Source: Galbula dea
Lineage: Eukaryota > Chordata > Aves > Piciformes > Galbulidae
Direction of reading: 5' to 3'
Length of the DNA stretch: 64,000 nucleotides
Assembly: GCA_013399015.1 (NCBI GenBank)
Contig: VWZX01009068.1
Span: 1,854,816-1,918,815 of the forward strand
This document shows, in pieces, positions 50,251-60,768 of the stretch. A program made the translations under genes and the position numbers. Each line of letters starts with the position of its first letter. Position 1 is the stretch's first letter. The notes beneath the pieces were generated by a model that did no database searches, had not been told where the DNA came from, and saw only the letters and a program-made list of their open reading frames with translations.

Positions 50251-53200
50251 GCGAGGAGCTGGTTGCTGCCGGCACCATGGGCACCGACAGCCTCGTCTTT
50301 GCTCCTCCCTGCTCTTGCCCTCCCGGCGCTGCGCAAGGCCTGATTACCGTGTACCTACAAAACCGAACGTACTGGGTACCGCTGCTGAAAGCTGCACGCT
50401 TCCATTTTAATTGTTTTTTGTTGTTGTTGTTTCATTTTGGTGACAGGTTACAGATGCACCATCCCAAGAAGGTCACCTCTTGGAGCAAGAATCAGAGTCA
50501 TCCAGAGCAGAAAATGACCATGTCTTCCTCATCAGGGCGCAAGGATTTCCCTTCTCGTGCACTGAGGAGGATGTGCTTACCTTTTTTGATAGTATGGGAG
50601 CTCATTTTCTTGCATAACTGTTCAATATGGTGTTACAGAACTCAGTAGTTAATGAGTAATTGAAAAGAAAATTGAAAGATTATTCACCAGAGAAAGAGTA
50701 GTTTTTAATATTGCTGTGGAATTATTCATGATTTACACATACAAAACAAATATGGCATTTTATATTTAATCGAGCAAGTCTCCCTTCTTATTGGTGTCTC
50801 CACAGTAAAGGCAATCCAATTTGAAGTGTTTCTTTTAAAGACCATTGCAGTTGGCTTTTTCTCTAACTCCTCTCTTTTAAACAAGCTGGAGTTGTTTTTA
50901 CTTACTAGTTTAAACTTCAGTGTTGTTTTCTGGTCATCATTAATAGCCTTGTGCATACATTTGCAAGGCTGATCTCTCCATACTGCAATGCTATGGATGC
51001 ATCCTTCCAGAGTAGGCTAGACAGTCAGATCCAAGTTTTTAAATGGCTTAATGGTCAAAAATTAATTTAAGTCAGTTTGAAGTTGTAGGAAAGAGGCACA
51101 TAGAGCAGAGCGTAGCTAAAGAGACTAGAAGACTAGCATTTGTTCTTCCTTTTAGATAACTCAAAAAATTAAGTTTACCAACAAGGCAGTTATTTGTTAT
51201 CCAGTTATCCAGCTGTGAAAGCTAATAGATGTCAAATCAGTTTCTTATCTGTGATAAGCATTGTGCGTTAAGGTTGGAAATAGGAGTTACCTACCCTTTG
51301 TTTCAAGACAGTATTTTGCACTGTTGTGGGGGGGTAGCTCTGTGCAGATTGGTCAGTTTTCATCTGTAGTCAGTAGACTCCCATCTTTGACACAGTTGTG
51401 TAGTTTCTCTGTTGTGTGTTCCTTGATTTCTAGACTGTAAGATTCGAAACGGCGAGAACGGCATCCACTTCCTCTTAAACAGGGAGGGGAGGCGCAGGGG
51501 GGATGCCTTGATCGAGATGGAGTCGAAGGCAGATGTCCAGAGAGCCTTGGAAAAGAACCTGAGGTATATGGGCCCACGCTACGTGAAAGGCAAGTTTGGC
51601 ATGGCAGAAGTTACACTGGAACAAAACTCATCATAAATAAGAACTGCTTGCATAGTAAAGCAGGCTGGGGGGAGGGGGAGAGGGGGCAGAAGGTGTGGAA
51701 CAGAGCAGAAAATTAAGCCAAAAATTCCTAGGCTGGACAGGAAAAGCAAAATGACTTGTGCAATGAGGGGCACTCACCACTGCAAGACCATAGAATGTGG
51801 ACTGGGGGAAGAAACATGATAAAGTTCTGCAGAGGGAAAAAGCTGCCTTAGAAAATGCCTGCAGACTGCCACCTTCTGAGTACCGTGAGGGGAAAGAAGT
51901 TTGTACCTGTGTGCCTTGCAGTTTTTGAAGTACACGATAATGATGTAGAGGGCTTACTGCGAACTTTGCGGGACGAGTCCCAAGCCATCAGCGATGGAGT
52001 TGTGCTGCTCAGAGGCCTTCCCTTCAGCTCCACTGAGGAGGATATTGCCTTCTTTTTCTCAGGTAACTCAGCTTGGTCTGTACTCTTCAGTTATGAGGCA
52101 CTGTCTTCTCCAAGTTGATGCTTAGATAGGCTGTTCCTCTAAGCAAGGAGAGCAAAAGTACATGCAGCCTTGAGGAGCTGCTGTGCCCTGAAGCTAGAAG
52201 TAACTGAAGCTTTCTGAACAAGCTTTTGGCTGCAAGGTTTTCTTGTACCTTTGACTTTCTGAAGGTGTAACCTAGAATCAATACTTGCAGCAGTTTTTCT
52301 CAGGGCAGGGGAAGAAAAGAGAGGGACTATTCACATGACTATTCACAGTTGTCTAACCATGACAGATCACATATGCCACAAAACTGCTAACAGCAGTTTT
52401 TACTTTAATTACTGGCTACTTTGTGGTTATGAAGGTTTAACTGCAGCAGCTCTCAGCTGAGCAAGTATTGCACAGAGAAGGGAAAAAGTTGCCACAATAA
52501 TAAGAGAAAATTTCATGAACATGTGCTATGGACCTCCTTGTTGTCTGTAACTTGGATTCACTTGTTTTTTTCCTAGTTGAAGCCTCAAGTCTAGTCATTG
52601 CTGGCAGTCAAACCACCTGTGAAAACTTAAGGCAAATAAATTGGAGTTAAAAGGAAGTTTAAAAAGATAGGCCAGCATCAGCAGTTGTTTCAGAACTATT
52701 CAACTGCCTGATTAGCTTGTCAAAAACCAGGAGAGTAAGGAAAGGATGTCTCTGTGAGCTATGCCATAAATTCCTGACAACATACATGCTTTTTTCTCCT
52801 TGCCCTTTTGTAGGTTTGAAAATAACTGACATAGTTTTCGTTTACCGGGGAGAGAGAAGAACAGGAGAAGCTTTCGTGCAGTTTGCAGCTCCTGACATGG
52901 CTGCTAAAGCCCTGTTACGGCACAAGGAGTATATTGGAGACAGGTAGGTACAGGAGCTCCTGCACGTAGGAGAGCATGGTGTGAAGCATGCTGTGAGACT
53001 TACACCTTGCTTCTAACCAGGTAAAACAGCTAACCTTAGACTATCCTAGGCACTATTATTAAGGAATCTTCTGCATTTATTACTCTTAAAACCTAGAACT
53101 CAGAGATTCAAATTTCAGTAAAAATCATAGCTAAATCTTCCTCTTAGTGCTGTCAGACTTAGTTTGTGGCTTACAATGTTTGTTTTTGAATAGCACCCTC

Positions 53201-56200
53201 TGAAACACTGCTTATCCCAATCATTACCTTCTCTAGTGATTTGTCCTTTAGAACCTTGAAAAACCTGGAAAAGATGAAGCCTGCTCATAGCTTGCAGGAG
53301 CTTGGGGCTTCTCAGCAAAAGCCTGAGGGTCTTTTTTAAAGCATTCTTAAAGGCAGTCCTGTCCCAACAAAAATGGGAGGGCAGCATTCAGAGCAGGGAA
53401 CACTAGAGAGACAACACCTGTCCAGTCACAGGTGCGTGCACCTCCTGCAGACACTTGCCCCTCCCCAATTTCTACCAGGTTCCCTGGAGCTTTCTGTAAT
53501 TTTGGCAGCCCTTCCCTTCAGCATGGTACCAGGCACAGCCAGTGTCTTCACTTGCAGAGTACATTGTTGTAAGCAGCGTGCCACTTACCTCTGGCTGGAA
53601 TCCATTCTTAATGTTGATTGCTAGCCAGCACCATACAATGGTCATCCTCATTGGTAACCACAGCTACCTGGGCTGTCCTCCTTCCTCAGGAATCCCAGGT
53701 TTTAACCATTTTCCTCCAGAGTACTGAGCCTTATACCACACATTTACCTCACAAGAGCCTTGCTTTTCTCAAGCAGAAGCATATACCCCTTTTCCCTCAG
53801 AATCACATCTACACACTTTTTTAAATATCTCTAGGGCTGCATTCAGGAAAAAACAAAACACAAGATTGCTTTTATGCTGCTGAGCTTTCTGATTTTTCTT
53901 CAGTAACCCATTAAATTCTCTTTCTGAACACCAAGCAACAAAATACTTCTCCAAACCTTACCACATCTACACAACACCTACTTCCTTATCTCTCTTCCCA
54001 GCCTGCATTTCCTTGCTTATGTCATTCCCCCACTAAATTTAAACGGCTGCTCTGCAGGTGTGCCCAATAATTGAATTAATGAACACATTTCCCTGCCCTC
54101 CAGTAGAGATTAAATCAATTCAGGATCTGCCATTGATTTTTTTTCTTTGTCATGCTCAACACGAGCTGCCCTGACTCACCCACCTGAGCTCATACTCCTC
54201 TGTTTCTGTGTGATTAGCCCAGAAATGGTTTTCAAAGCTGCTGTCTGCTTGCTCCTGTTCATGCTTCCTGGGCTATCAGTTTTCTCCAGAAGTGTCCTTC
54301 AGCTGTGCACAGTACTGAGCGTGGATTCAGGGGGCAGAGCTAAGCTCTTTTAGCCTATATGTGTGATTTACTTCCCTTTCTCTGCCTGCTGTCTTCAGGC
54401 ACGGAGGAAAGCCTTTTGATTTGGATGTACATATTCTCTTCTCCATGACATTATTCCATCAATGCTGTGGACATGACCTGTTTTAACACTGCCAGTTAAG
54501 TTGGTATGAGGCCCAGCTGGTGCTCTGAAAGATGAGCACAGGTAGCTCTGAGTTAGGGGGTTCTGGGGCAGGTAGCTAGAAACATAGGGCATTATCATTT
54601 TATACTTTGACTAAACCTGCAAGTAAGGGTTTGTTGGGTTTTTTTTGCTTTCTCTGGTGTAAATGGGACCTTGTTGAGTTGTATTACATACATACTGGTG
54701 TATTTTACCCACAACTTTCACATGCATATGCCATCGTATTTTACTCCATCAATTTCCTAGCCATGTGTAAAATCGTAGGGTTCCACTGAAGCAGTTCATA
54801 TGGCCCTGTGCATCTTCTGTGTCTGCCTCTCTGCATGTTGGGCATTTATTTTAATTTGGGGTTTGTAGAAGTTGGAAAGTGCCATTTGCAGAGGTGCAGT
54901 GAGGGGGAAACAGGCTGCTCAGCATACAGAGCTGCTCGGCAGGATGTGCACTACTGAAAGAAAAACATCTTTCAGAGAGGGTGAACCTGTATTCCTGCAA
55001 CAAATCAGAATTTGGGCTTGTCAGCAATTGGTATTACTGCTACAGGAATTTTGTCCAAGGCTGTAAATTAAAGACTGTCCAGACCAGACTGTGGTCAGTC
55101 TCACAACATGTGGGTTCATAGAGGAGAGTGGCTGGCACTGCAGATTGAAAAAAACATATTAAACATAACTGCAATTTGAATGAACTAATTCTTCAGAACT
55201 GTTGCTTTACAGGCTCTCAGAGCCAAGAGGGGAGAACATCCAGAAGGTCCTTCTCAAAACCCTGAGTTCTTTTTGGAGGCACAACCTGTGCCATGTAATC
55301 TTTTCCTTTCGATTCTAGGTACATAGAGGTGTATGTCAGTAGAAAGCATCATATGCAAAGGCATATGCCTTACGACAGGCAGATGTTGGCCTACCCTAGA
55401 GTGAGACAACATGAGCCTGTGCCTGAGGAGAGGAGATTGAGCAACACAGGAGGCACCAGTGCTGAAAGAGAAAATAGTGAGTCTCTGCCCCACACGTTCT
55501 TTGAAGCCTCTTTGTTTTACCCTCATTGTCTGCTGGGAGCATGACCCCGTGAGGGAGGTGGTAATGGCCAATGTTAATGTTGGGTTTTCCCTCCCTTCAG
55601 CAGAACTGTGCAGGGAAGAGACAGAAAGCTCCAGGCACATTTTAGAACCTAGGAACATCTCATCACCACTGCCCTTTGTCCACGTGAGGGGCTTTCCCCC
55701 TGAAGCTAGCGCTCAAGACATCATAAATGTGAGTAACTGTAAAATTATGGATAAAATTCCCTTGTCATTACCAGCACAAACCCTTGATGAATGGTTACAG
55801 ATGAAGCGACTTCAGATGTTTAACTGATGTGTGTTAGACCTCAGTGCTGTGTGACTTGGTGCTGGATGCAGTTGGAGACTGGAGCTCATGCAGGGTTGCA
55901 GGCTCCTTGGGGTGGCCATGGCTTCATGGGCACAGCAGCAATACACACTCATCTCCCTGAGTAAGATTAAAGCTGGCTGCACTGTCTTTGTGTCCTTCAC
56001 TTGGACTTGAGTAGCCATCTGTAATCTGAGCTAGATTTCAGAGCAGCTGATGGTACAAAAACAAATTTCAGGATCTTTTCCATGTAAATTTTATTCCATA
56101 TTAATAGCATACAGCATCCCAGAGCAAATGTACCTGCAGCTGAATGACTTTGATGGGTACAGAATGTCTGTGCTGTATGAGGATTTTTGTTCCTGTCAGA

Positions 56201-56759
56201 AATTGCTTTGCCAGGAGTATCCAGAGTTGGGGGGAGGGGGGAGCTACGTGCTGTGGGGCAGGTTACTTGGGATGCCTCAGCTTTACCCCAGACAGAGAAG
56301 AGGAGCTCAGACTTCTCCATATCTGGACAGGCTTTGTGAGTAAAACCACCAGGTTTCTCGGTAATGTTATTGTTGCATTGTTTTTGTCTCACCAAACTCT
56401 CTCGTTTTCCTCCTTTTTCAGTTCTTTGCCCCACTGAAGCCCACAAGGATCATGGTAGAATACAACTCCCATGGAGATGCCACAGGAGAAGCAGATGTGC
56501 ATTTTGAAAGCCATGAGGATGCAGTGGCAGCAATGGCTAAGGAGGGGTCACAGCTACGTAAGTAAAGAGGAGGTTCTTACAGCCTCTCGGGTGGTTTGGC
56601 ACAGCTTGACAAATGGCTTTGCACAAAAAACCCTAAATAAATAAAATGTACCACATAGGAGTCACTGACTACAGATCATCTCTCTCAACTTGTTCCTCAG
56701 AGTGCAGTGCCATTGAATTATTCCTGAATGAACATCCAAAGGCAAAAGGAAACTGCTAG
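49839..56759 (+). CDS. GRSF1: G-rich RNA sequence binding factor 1, mitochondrial
   Basis: RNA-binding protein of mitochondrial RNA granules that binds G-rich transcripts and supports mitochondrial RNA processing and decay. Coding exons: 49839-50030, 50447-50591, 51434-51589, 51922-52062, 52814-52943, 55319-55476, 55601-55728, 56422-56557, 56701-56759. They total 1245 nt, 414 residues, with all phases consistent. Human GRSF1 is about 480; the shortfall is mainly the N-terminus and linkers. Exon 1 is Arg/Pro/Leu-rich with no acidic residue and ends RRYSQ, like a mitochondrial targeting peptide. Three quasi-RRMs follow: HVFLIRAQGFPFSCTEED (about 90-165), GVVLLRGLPFSSTEEDI (about 190-265) and FVHVRGFPPEASAQDI (about 335-405). 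The ATG at 49839 is the first in this frame; the frame is open upstream but contains no ATG. Confidence 0.95.
50447..50591 (+). CDS. GRSF1: GRSF1 exon 2
   Basis: Encodes an acidic linker (SQEGHLLEQESESSRAEN) and the start of qRRM1 (HVFLIRAQGFPFSCTEED, VLTFFD). Acceptor ggtgacag, donor GATA|gtatgg. Confidence 0.92.
51434..51589 (+). CDS. GRSF1: GRSF1 exon 3
   Basis: Encodes CKIRNGENGIHFLLNREG, RRGDALIEMESKADVQRAL and MGPRYVK, the rest of qRRM1. Acceptor tttctag. The donor is AAAG|gcaagt, a GC donor with the full GC-AG consensus. Confidence 0.93.
51922..52062 (+). CDS. GRSF1: GRSF1 exon 4
   Basis: Encodes FEVHDNDVEGLLRTLRDE and the start of qRRM2, GVVLLRGLPFSSTEED then IAFFFS. Acceptor tgccttgcag, donor TCAG|gtaact. 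Confidence 0.94.
52814..52943 (+). CDS. GRSF1: GRSF1 exon 5
   Basis: Encodes GLKITDIVFVYRGERRTG, EAFVQFAAPDMAAKALL and HKEYIGD, the RNA-binding core of qRRM2. Acceptor ttttgtag, donor GACAG|gtaggt. Confidence 0.94.
52944..55318 (+). other. GRSF1: GRSF1 intron 5
   Basis: Largest intron of the gene at 2.4 kb. No repeat or exon is recognised in it. Confidence 0.8.
55319..55476 (+). CDS. GRSF1: GRSF1 exon 6
   Basis: Encodes YIEVYVSRKHHMQRHMPY (end of qRRM2) and a poorly conserved charged linker to AEREN. Acceptor gattctag, donor AATA|gtgagt. Confidence 0.9.
55601..55728 (+). CDS. GRSF1: GRSF1 exon 7
   Basis: Encodes linker ELCREETESSRHI and the start of qRRM3, PFVHVRGFPPEASAQDI. The acceptor is a tandem cagcag: use of the first gives Thr-Glu-Leu at the junction, use of the second (exon from 55604) gives Lys-Leu. 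Donor AAAT|gtgagt. Confidence 0.9.
56422..56557 (+). CDS. GRSF1: GRSF1 exon 8
   Basis: Encodes FFAPLKPTRIMVEYNSHG and ATGEADVHFESHEDAVAAM, qRRM3. Acceptor cctttttcag, donor CTAC|gtaagt. Confidence 0.94.
56701..56759 (+). CDS. GRSF1: GRSF1 last coding exon
   Basis: Encodes CSAIELFLNEHPKAKGNC, then TAG at 56757-56759. Matches the human C-terminal core YIELFLNSCPKGK. The exon continues 25 nt past the stop to a gtaagt donor. Confidence 0.92.
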
Positions 56760-56784
56760 TGACAGTGGCACGGTCCCAGTTTTG

Positions 56785-57876
56785 GTAAGTGCATCCTTCT
56801 CTATTCCTGTTCAGTTTTTTAGTGACACGTGCCTTAGGCTTACTGTTTCTGACACTTTGACTTTCAACTAGCTCGAAGGCTAAAATTTAGTGGCTGAATA
56901 GGCTCAGCACAGCTAAGATGAGGTGTGGCATCAAGCCTGGCTGCTCTGGCCTGTAAGTCCAGTTTGCACAGGGTGGCAAGTCCTGTGGGGAAGGGGCAGC
57001 AGGTCCTTTCTGATGCTGCAGCTGGTGCTCTGCTGCCTAGACACCACCACACAGCCATGCATCAACTTGCCCTTTCATGGCTGAGGCCTGCTGGGGTGTG
57101 CAGGAGAGCTTTGTTTCTATTTTCCTCCTCCCTTTAAAACTCCCCTAGTGTGATTGATTAAAGGTGCTGATGGAGTTGTGTTCCCTGGCATGGAAGAGGA
57201 AACACGGCTGTTTTCCATGGAGATGCATTAATAGGAATTGGTCTTTCATCTGGGGGTGGAGGGACTGTTACTTAAAATTACAGACAACATAGTTGGAGAA
57301 AGTAACATTCTTAGGTTATTTTCTTTTTTCAGTCCCTCTTCTTTCTCAGGAGCAGGCCATAACCTAGCTAAGTCTGATGGTCACCCTGTTCTCCATGCAA
57401 ACAGGTTGCAATGGTTTTAGTCTGTGACCTTTATGGAAGGCCATGGCCTACATGTAACTATTCCATGAACTCCCTTCTGAAAGTGGGAGGTGAGGGTTTC
57501 TGCTCCTGGTCCCCATTATCTGCAGCAGGGACCCCCCCCACAGTAACCCCAGCCCAGCAGCACTGGGCTTCTAATCCAGGCCAGGGATAAGCTCTTGGGC
57601 AGGTTCAGGATGTGCACCTGTCTGCGACCTCCATCCCACACAGCCTCCCTGCCACCTTGGTGCAGATAAAGCCAGAACAGTGGAATTAAAAAGCCCCCAC
57701 ACTCTTTGTGTAACGTAGCTCTCCCCCCATGAAAACATCCCCCCTTCTTTGTGTCTTGTTACCTTTTATTGCAAGGTCTTTTAGTATTGCCAGCTTCATA
57801 ATTGAGAATGCAGTGAACAAAGGAAAGCACTCAGCTGCAGTCAGGTAGTGATTTTTCTTCCTTCTCTTCCTTTCAG
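56785..57876 (+). other. GRSF1: GRSF1 intron within the 3' UTR
   Basis: A good donor (ttttg|gtaagt) lies 25 nt after the stop codon, and a strong pyrimidine-tract acceptor (cttctcttcctttcag) ends at 57876. Splicing would join the stop exon to a short terminal exon that carries the poly(A) signals. Confidence 0.7.
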
Positions 57877-57986
57877 GCCAAAGTGAAGACATTCCACAGG
57901 CACAAGTGTAAAGATGGAGTTCAAGTGTCACTGCCAGTAACAAGGATAAACTGTAAAATCTAGTTTAGCATTGTATAAGAGCATGT

Positions 57987-57992
57987 AATAAA
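57987..57992 (+). terminator. GRSF1: GRSF1 poly(A) signal, proximal
   Basis: AATAAA followed within about 30 nt by a GT-rich stretch (tggtgttg, gtgtgtctgttgg). Confidence 0.7.
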
Positions 57993-58116
57993 TGGTGTTG
58001 CCATACTGTGGAAAGTGTGTCTGTTGGAAAAGCAGAAGCAGCTGTACTAGAGGAACAGCAAATGCTGCAGGATGGAGCAGTTGTGTCTCCAGGTGTGTAA
58101 CAGTGTACAAAGCATT

Positions 58117-58122
58117 AATAAA
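58117..58122 (+). terminator. GRSF1: GRSF1 poly(A) signal, distal
   Basis: Second AATAAA (attaataaaaccc), about 130 bp further on. Confidence 0.45.
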
Positions 58123-58334
58123 ACCCTTGTTAGCAGCTACCACCACCACAGTGATTTCAGGTCCCCACACCAAAGCAAACAGGTGCACAGCAGTGTGGAG
58201 CCAGTGCCTCATCCCTCCTTCCACGTTTCTAAGTATCTGTCATCCTTCCCCGTTCTGAAATGCTTTTACATGCATAGCCAAAGCAAAAGGGGACAGAGAC
58301 ATTGCTCAGGACCCAAAATACAGATGATCAAGTT

Positions 58335-58340
58335 TTTATT
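58335..58340 (-). terminator. RUFY3: RUFY3 poly(A) signal
   Basis: Minus-strand AATAAA about 2.3 kb after the RUFY3 stop codon and the last good one before the GRSF1 end. Cleavage would fall near 58315. Confidence 0.55.
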
Positions 58341-60624
58341 GTGTGGAACAAAATGAACATCAGAAAAACTGCTCCCCCGAGTCCCAGCATGAGCCCATGC
58401 TCTGGCATTACAGGCAGTAACCAGAGCAAACATGCCCTGAACGTTTCCACCACTACAACATCCAGCCCTTAAGAGGCAGAGACAGTCACTGGAGGCCAAG
58501 ACACCAGGAAGAGGCAAGTGCTGACACAGAGCACTAGCAGAGAGCACAGTCTTGCTCTGACCTAAATGCCTTTTTTAGTTACAGTACCACTGGAGCTGTA
58601 TTCTGAGGGGTTCTCAGACACCTCCCTGCATGTTCTTAGGGTTGTGACTTCAGAGGACCTGCTCAAGAACTGTCCTTTTCGCAACAGCAACAGCCAGAGC
58701 CCTCACTCTGAGTGACAGCTGCTCCTGCCAGGACCTTCAAGAGCTGGGTACAGGTCACAAAAGAGCTGCAAAATGCTAGACATACCAACCCTAAAATAAC
58801 TTGCACCGAGGGCCTGCTTTCCCCTAATCCTCTCACATAGGAATTGCTTGGGTCTCATTTCTCCGTGGGGATGAGTCATGCTGGGTTTCTATGCAGGAGT
58901 TTGAAATCTGGTAGCTGTGTACAGTATGTACACAACAACACTAAATTCAACAAAAGTACTGATACCAAATCCAGGGTCCTCCATTTACCTCTGCTGTCTT
59001 GCTCCTTCAGAGCACGCTGCCCACACCTGATTTCTAGGCTTGTCATATTTCAACACTGTTTCCTAACTTCTACTTGAAATATTCCTACTTGAAGGAATAG
59101 CAGCAAATAAATGTATCTGGTAACTACCACAAGGGGAACAAAGAGCAGAAAGGTATAATATTTAAAGGTGCCCCCCTGTGAACTGCTCAGGCACTAAGGG
59201 GTAAAGCTCTAAGTGGAGCTGGAGAATTTGAGTGGCTGAACACGCTAAGGCCAACAGGGAACTGGAAGAGAGTAAATTCCTGGTTCAAACTAGCACCAAC
59301 CACATAACTAACCTCATTTTTAATGCAGTTCCAGCCAGCGTAGTGAACAGAGAATTCCCTCTAAGGAACTGAACCACTAACTAATCCTTAATAAAATTTG
59401 TACAAAACCAAATGCATTTGCCACAGAGACACATCAGTTTTCTATGGACAGCAAAACATTCTGTGGTCCTGAAGTCAGTTTCCAGTACACAACAGACTAA
59501 ACACTATGACATGCTATGCGCTCCATGAGGAAGCCACCACGGCTTTTTGGAGTAACAGAAGCCCTTGACGTAACAGCAACAAAAAACAATGTAGCATGAA
59601 CTGTGAAACCTTTAAACAGTGTTTCCAATTAGAATTTCTAGTAGGTGAAAAGCATTCCCATTTAATCTCTTGGGGGTTTTGTTAGATCAAAATGAAGGTG
59701 AAATGTCAGGTTTAGTACAATGATTTTTTTCATGTGCCCAAGGGGGTACAGGTGTACAGAAGTGACCCTAAATATTCTGTACCATGAGGAAGATTTGGTA
59801 TCTTAAGTACTTGGGGATCCAGTCCCTCCAGTTACCACACCAAGGCAGGAAGAACAGTGACACCCTTTGCTCTGGCCACCATTGTGTAGTCATGAAGTCA
59901 CAGTGAGGGTCTCTGAGGGGAAGATCAGAGATGCCTTGAGGCACTTCTGTGCCAGATCAGTGCAGGTCATCAGTTCTCACATTGTGTATGCCTCAAAACC
60001 ACCCACATCCCAGTCCCTAAAATACAGAGAGAGAGCTTTCACAGCTTTGTTTGCTTTCTCAATGCTGATTAGCATAGCAAGCCCATGCCCAGAGGGCTGA
60101 CCCGAAGAAATGAAGCTAATGTTGCTGGGTGTCTCGCCTACCGCCCAGGCAGCACTGACACAGTGCTGGGCCAGATTGTCAAAGGCAACTAGGAAAGGGG
60201 AAATGGTATTTCAAGTGCAGCCAGACATGAGGATTAAGAATGCTCCTGCTGGGCTGTCAGAGCCTTTGTTCAGCAGCAGCAGGCTCTCACACCACGTGCT
60301 TGAGGTCAAGAACATTCCTGACCTGCACACGCAGACTGGCACACAGAGCTCTTCTGTGGGTGGGGGCTTTGTTCTCATCACACCCTGAGACTGCTGGGCC
60401 ACACCGTGGGGCTGCCCCATGTGACATTCTGAGAGCAGGCTGACTGGTATACAGGGAAGGCTCAGACTGTTGTTTTAGTCACAAGAGACTGTAAACACCA
60501 TGAAGCTGCTTCCCCCTTGACCTCAAAAGAACACAGGCAAGTGTCTTCACATTCTCCCCGAACAACTCCAAAAAACATTACCAGCTACAACCATATTTTT
60601 TGTCACCTTTCTGCAACTCATGCC
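58341..60624 (-). other. RUFY3: Probable RUFY3 3' UTR
   Basis: About 2.3 kb between the stop codon and the poly(A) signal with no coding exon and no repeat recognised. The extent is inferred. Confidence 0.6.
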
Positions 60625-60768
60625 CTACAATGGACTGATGGAATACTGCTGGATGAGCTGCTTGTGACAGGGATCACAGACGTGCTCAGGGTTGATGCTA
60701 GATGGGAGGGGCAGCTCATTCGATGAACAGGCTTCACAGAAGATGCCACCGCAGTTCTTGCAGATGTT
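60625..60768 (-). CDS. RUFY3: RUFY3 last coding exon
   Basis: Encodes NICKNCGGIFCEACSSNELP, PSSINPEHVCDPCHKQLI and QYSISPL, with TAG at 60627-60625. Acceptor ctgccttccag, 47 codons plus stop. Confidence 0.93.
   Translation of the reverse strand, partial: NICKNCGGIFCEACSSNELPLPSSINPEHVCDPCHKQLIQQYSISPL

Larger units (their letters stand above)
57877..58140 (+). other. GRSF1: GRSF1 terminal non-coding exon
   Basis: Follows the acceptor at 57876. AATAAA at 57987-57992 and again at 58117-58122 offer two ends, near 58010 and 58140. Confidence 0.65.

Noticed and set aside
49373..50410. 345-codon open frame on plus through the GRSF1 start region
   Set aside because: It starts inside the CR1 element and continues in a different frame from the GRSF1 protein through the CpG island. 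Long stop-free runs are expected in GC-rich DNA, and it lacks conserved sequence.
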